NCBI GenBank assembly: GCA_964354135.1
Contig: CAYGZA010000003.1
Coordinates: 1-64,000, forward strand
DNA length: 64,000 bases
Reading direction: 5' to 3'
Source of the DNA: CAYGZA01 sp964354135
GTDB lineage: Bacteria > Planctomycetota > Planctomycetia > Pirellulales > Thermoguttaceae
In this document: positions 61,617-64,000 of the stretch, in pieces
Layout: every line of letters starts with the position of its first letter
Numbering within the stretch: position 1 is the stretch's first letter
Translations under genes and position numbers: made by a program
The notes under the pieces: generated by a model
Database searches by the model: none
What the model was told of the DNA's origin: nothing
The model's input: only the letters and a program-made list of their open reading frames with translations

Positions 61617-62201
61617 TCAGGTCCTCGCGGTTTCCAGCTCCGCGAGCCGGGCGGTGATGAGCTGATCCTCGGGAATCAGGCCCAGCCGCCGGTCGCCGGA
61701 AAACTCCGCCTCCAGGTCGAGCAAGTCCTGCTTGATCGCCAGGAAATTGGCCGGACTCAGCCGGTCGATGAATAGGATCCCGTCCAAGTGGTCGCACTCG
61801 TGCTGGACCGCCCGGGCGAGCATCCCGTCCAGTTGCAGAGTGATTTCCTGCCCGGCCAGGTTGTAGGCGTTGAGCGCGATCTTCTGGGAGCGTATCACGG
61901 GGGCTCGAATGTCGGGCAGGCTCAGGCACCCTTCCTCCTTTTCGTCCGAGCCCTTCCGCTGAACGATGACCGGGTTGATGAAGACGAACTCCTCTTCCTT
62001 GGCGGCAGGGTCGGATTTGAGGTTCATCACGATGAGCCGATAAGGGAGGTCGACCTGGTTGGCCGCCAGCCCGATTCCTTCGTTGGCGTACATGAGATCG
62101 AGCATCTGGCGGACCATGGCCTTCAGTTCGCCATCCACTCGGAGGAGGGGCTTGGACTTGTAGCGGAGCGTTGGGTGAGGATACTTGACGATACGCAGCA
62201 C
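61617..62201 (-). CDS. def: Peptide deformylase
   Basis: 194 aa starting at GTG with GGAG 8 bases upstream. All three family motifs are present: GIGLAANQV, EEGCLSLP (Cys metal ligand) and QHECDHLDG (two His ligands and catalytic Glu). It removes the formyl group from nascent proteins. The methionyl-tRNA formyltransferase gene that often follows is not beside it. Confidence 0.97.
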   Translation of the reverse strand: MLRIVKYPHPTLRYKSKPLLRVDGELKAMVRQMLDLMYANEGIGLAANQVDLPYRLIVMNLKSDPAAKEEEFVFINPVIVQRKGSDEKEEGCLSLPDIRAPVIRSQKIALNAYNLAGQEITLQLDGMLARAVQHECDHLDGILFIDRLSPANFLAIKQDLLDLEAEFSGDRRLGLIPEDQLITARLAELETART

Positions 62202-62244
62202 GCATTGGGCTCCGGACTCAATAGGGCAGTTACCTACCTATGCG

Positions 62245-62250
62245 ATTATA
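62245..62250 (-). promoter_or_regulatory. Putative -10 box of the deformylase gene
   Basis: A perfect TATAAT on the minus strand, 44 bases before the GTG start. The -35 region is weak (TTCGCC at 17 bases). Confidence 0.4.
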
Positions 62251-62330
62251 TTTGCGCCGCACCGAGTGGCGAAGGCTGCTTGGGGCGTCCAGCGCGGCCG
62301 CGTCGTCCTTTTCCGCACCCCTCCAAAGAG

Positions 62331-62359
62331 TTGACTGCCGGCGATGGCGGGATTAGAAT
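62331..62359 (+). promoter_or_regulatory. Putative promoter of the vWA gene
   Basis: TTGACT at 62331-62336, 17-base spacer, TAGAAT at 62354-62359, 52 bases before the ATG. Close to consensus. Confidence 0.6.
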
Positions 62360-62411
62360 TGCCCATGGCGATGCAAGTCCTTGTCCCGAAAGGCGCTTTG
62401 GGAGATCCATC

Positions 62412-63230
62412 ATGGCGGTCCCGGATTCCTCCCCCCGTCGGCTCCCCCACCGAGGACCCGGACGTGCGATTTTCATTGGCCGTTTTCATAGGGCGGTTGC
62501 CGCGCCGGTCACCTGGCTGATCTGCGGCTGGCTCTTGGCGGCTGCCGTAGCGGACGAGCCTGCCGGGAAGAGGGTCCCGGGAACCGCCGGCCAGTCCAAG
62601 CAAGCCCCGAAGCCGGCCGGCTCGATCTACAGCGACCCGGAAGGGAAGGCCCAGGTGAGCCTCTTCGGGGCCACGGGGGAAGGCTACAAGTTCGTCTACG
62701 TCTTCGACCGCTCGGCCAGCATGGGAGGCGAGGGGAAGCAGGCACTGAAGGTGCTCAAGGCGGAGCTGCTCGAAAGCCTCAAGCCCCTCGATTCGGTCCA
62801 CCAGTTCCAGATCATCTTCTACAATGAGCGGCCCGTGATCTTCAATCCGAGCGGAATGCGGGGCCAGTTGGCCTTTGCCACGGAGCAGAACAAAGACCGG
62901 GCCGCCCGCTTCATCCAGTCGATCGCGGCCGACGGGAACACGCGGCACGACGATGCCCTGAAGCTGGCCGTCCGCATGCGGCCCGACGTGATCTTCTTCC
63001 TCACCGACGGCGACGATCCCAAGCTGTCGCGGCGGGAGCTGGACCAGGTGAACCGGCTGGCCGCGGGGATCCGGATCAACGCGATTGAGTTCGGCTCGGG
63101 CCCCAGGCCCGCCGGGAAGAGCTTCCTGGCCGTGCTGGCGCAAGAGAACGGCGGCCAATACGTCTACGTAGACATCCTGGACTACCCCCCCGGCTCCGCC
63201 CAAGACGCCCGGGACAAGCCGGCCCGCTGA
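62412..63230 (+). CDS. Exported vWA-domain protein
   Basis: 272 aa. An N-terminal helix (AVAAPVTWLICGWLLAAAVA) acts as signal or anchor after a basic n-region. The vWA domain has a full MIDAS: DRSASM, a Thr in DGNTRHDDALKLA, and FFLTDGDDP. It ends shortly after the domain with a hydrophilic tail. Metal-dependent adhesion or scaffold function is likely; the partner is unknown. Its vWA is distinct from the one in the giant protein at 3068-8392. Confidence 0.85.
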   Translation: MAVPDSSPRRLPHRGPGRAIFIGRFHRAVAAPVTWLICGWLLAAAVADEPAGKRVPGTAGQSKQAPKPAGSIYSDPEGKAQVSLFGATGEGYKFVYVFDRSASMGGEGKQALKVLKAELLESLKPLDSVHQFQIIFYNERPVIFNPSGMRGQLAFATEQNKDRAARFIQSIAADGNTRHDDALKLAVRMRPDVIFFLTDGDDPKLSRRELDQVNRLAAGIRINAIEFGSGPRPAGKSFLAVLAQENGGQYVYVDILDYPPGSAQDARDKPAR

Positions 63231-63249
63231 CTTGCCTCGCTATGTGCGA

Positions 63250-63329
63250 TGGGTGGCTGGGGCTCATCATGGTGAAGTCTCAAAGTCCCCTATCTTCCCG
63301 GGGCACGCTGCGCTTGCCCCAGCCACCCA
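63250..63329. repeat. Inverted repeat TGGGTGGCTGGGGC
   Basis: TGGGTGGCTGGGGC at 63250-63263 and its exact reverse complement at 63316-63329, 52 bases apart, right after the vWA gene and before the convergent small ORFs. Possibly a dispersed non-autonomous element or a large terminator. Confidence 0.7.
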
Positions 63330-63372
63330 GACGCGACAGTGGGTCCTGATTCTTCGCGCCCCAAAACCAGGT

Positions 63373-63519
63373 CTAGCTTCCCAGAAATTGACGGAGCGTT
63401 TCCCCCGCTTGGGTGACCGACGGGCGATGGTTACCCGGTACGGGCCGCACTGCGACGGCAATCACCAGGACCAGGAGGGGGATCAACCCGATCACCAACG
63501 GAAATGACGTGCCGAGCAT
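63373..63519 (-). CDS. 48-aa membrane micro-protein
   Basis: MLGTSFPLVIGLIPLLVLVI starts a single membrane helix, then a short polar tail (residues 25-48). GGAG lies about 9 bases before the ATG. It follows the 34-aa ORF (gap 54 bases) on the same strand. Not recognised; it looks like a small subunit of a membrane complex whose main genes would be beyond the right edge or lost. Confidence 0.5.
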   Translation of the reverse strand: MLGTSFPLVIGLIPLLVLVIAVAVRPVPGNHRPSVTQAGETLRQFLGS

Positions 63520-63573
63520 AGTCAGGTCTCCGATTCTTGGAGGTCCAGCAGGTTCGATCGCGCCCCCGAGCGG

Positions 63574-63678
63574 CTACCCGGCAAACGGATTGGTCTGCCG
63601 CAGCGGCCGGACGAACTCCACAACCGTGTAGATCGCGACCAAGGTTCCGATGAACAGCAGGATGCCGGGGGCGTACAT
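63574..63678 (-). CDS. 34-aa membrane micro-protein
   Basis: MYAPGILLFIGTLVAIYTVV followed by EFVRPLRQTNPFAG: one helix and a short basic tail. GAAGGAA precedes the ATG. KdpF-like and small oxidase or transporter subunits have this size, but no family match can be claimed. Confidence 0.5.
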   Translation of the reverse strand: MYAPGILLFIGTLVAIYTVVEFVRPLRQTNPFAG

Positions 63679-64000
63679 GGCTTTTTCCTTCGTGGCTCGT
63701 TGTCCCTGTTGAAGTCCTTTCTGATTTCTATTCCAGGGCATGTTGCGTGCCGGGGACCGTGAATAGGCCGATTGAACGAACGTAAGTCGTTGTGCGAAGA
63801 CATCTTATGTCGGATTGCCCACGGTGCGGCCTGACGAGGGTTGCGCAGGGAATGTCATCACTTGGATTTACAGACAAATCCAAAGAGAGACACTTGGGGC
63901 GCTGAATCGGACAGAATGGCGACAGACGCCGTGGGGGCCGCGATTCCCCGCCCGGCAGCAGATATCTGTGGAAGCCGGTCTCCACGTTCTTGGACGGGCT
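63679..64000. other. Right-edge region without a recognised gene
   Basis: Open frames are short and of random composition. It may contain the promoter of the two micro-proteins. Nothing else is seen. Confidence 0.4.

Overview
The window looks like a chromosomal segment of a GC-rich, Gram-negative-type bacterium, most likely a member of the Planctomycetota. This is an inference. It rests on the DUF1080 (3-keto-disaccharide hydrolase) protein, Tat-exported sugar-isomerase-like and sialidase genes, a ResB/CcsA pair next to hemA, fused L-fucokinase/GDP-fucose pyrophosphorylase, large von Willebrand factor A (vWA) proteins, and many short intergenic palindromic repeats. No rRNA, tRNA, CRISPR array, transposase or recognisable transcription regulator was seen.

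Layout. (1) 1-8.4 kb, plus strand: a contractile-injection/polymorphic-toxin type module with an FHA-domain adaptor, a PAAR spike-tip protein, a small effector-like protein and a 1774-aa membrane protein joining a caspase-like (C14) domain to a vWA domain. (2) 8.5-16.9 kb, minus strand: a PrmC-like methyltransferase, a Cys-rich HEAT-repeat exported protein, an internally deleted oxidoreductase remnant, then the cytochrome c maturation System II genes ccsA and resB and the haem biosynthesis gene hemA. (3) 17.8-36.8 kb: a multihaem electron-transfer supercluster carrying 57 haem-c binding motifs in six proteins. It holds a 14-haem cytochrome plus MtrB-like outer-membrane barrel (plus strand); an operon of a 4-haem c554-like protein, an 11-haem/cytochrome b fusion and a 12-haem NapC/NirT-type protein (minus strand); a Rieske/cytochrome b6-type complex with a 9-haem cytochrome in place of c1/f; and a Qrc/alternative-complex-III-like set (7-haem cytochrome, molybdopterin-family protein, FeS protein, NrfD) followed by a small membrane protein and a stomatin-like protein. 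(4) 37.1-43.6 kb: a ccmEFABCD operon with a CxxxY-type CcmE and no CcmG or CcmH, so System I* occurs beside System II. (5) 43.9-50.5 kb: two small antitoxin-like genes around a translationally coupled sialidase / glycoside hydrolase / Fkp operon. (6) 50.7-53.9 kb: an HtrA-type protease and a GT87-type mannosyltransferase-like membrane protein. (7) 53.9-60.5 kb, minus strand: a probable sugar-catabolic operon (two SDR dehydrogenases, a fused E1-alpha/E1-beta/lipoyl dehydrogenase, an UlaG-like metallohydrolase and a fucose-isomerase-like Tat protein). (8) 60.7-64 kb: DUF1080 protein, peptide deformylase, a vWA protein and two tiny membrane proteins.

Taken together, regions 2-4 read as one physiological unit. 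Haem synthesis and two cytochrome c assembly systems supply a dense set of quinol-linked and periplasmic multihaem complexes that could pass electrons through the outer membrane to an extracellular acceptor or donor. The direction of flow cannot be told from sequence. Regions 5-8 fit polysaccharide/glycoprotein scavenging (sialic acid, fucose).

Limits: all family assignments come from motif reading without database searches. Transmembrane and barrel calls are by eye. Start codons were chosen from Shine-Dalgarno sites, signal peptides and gene overlaps.
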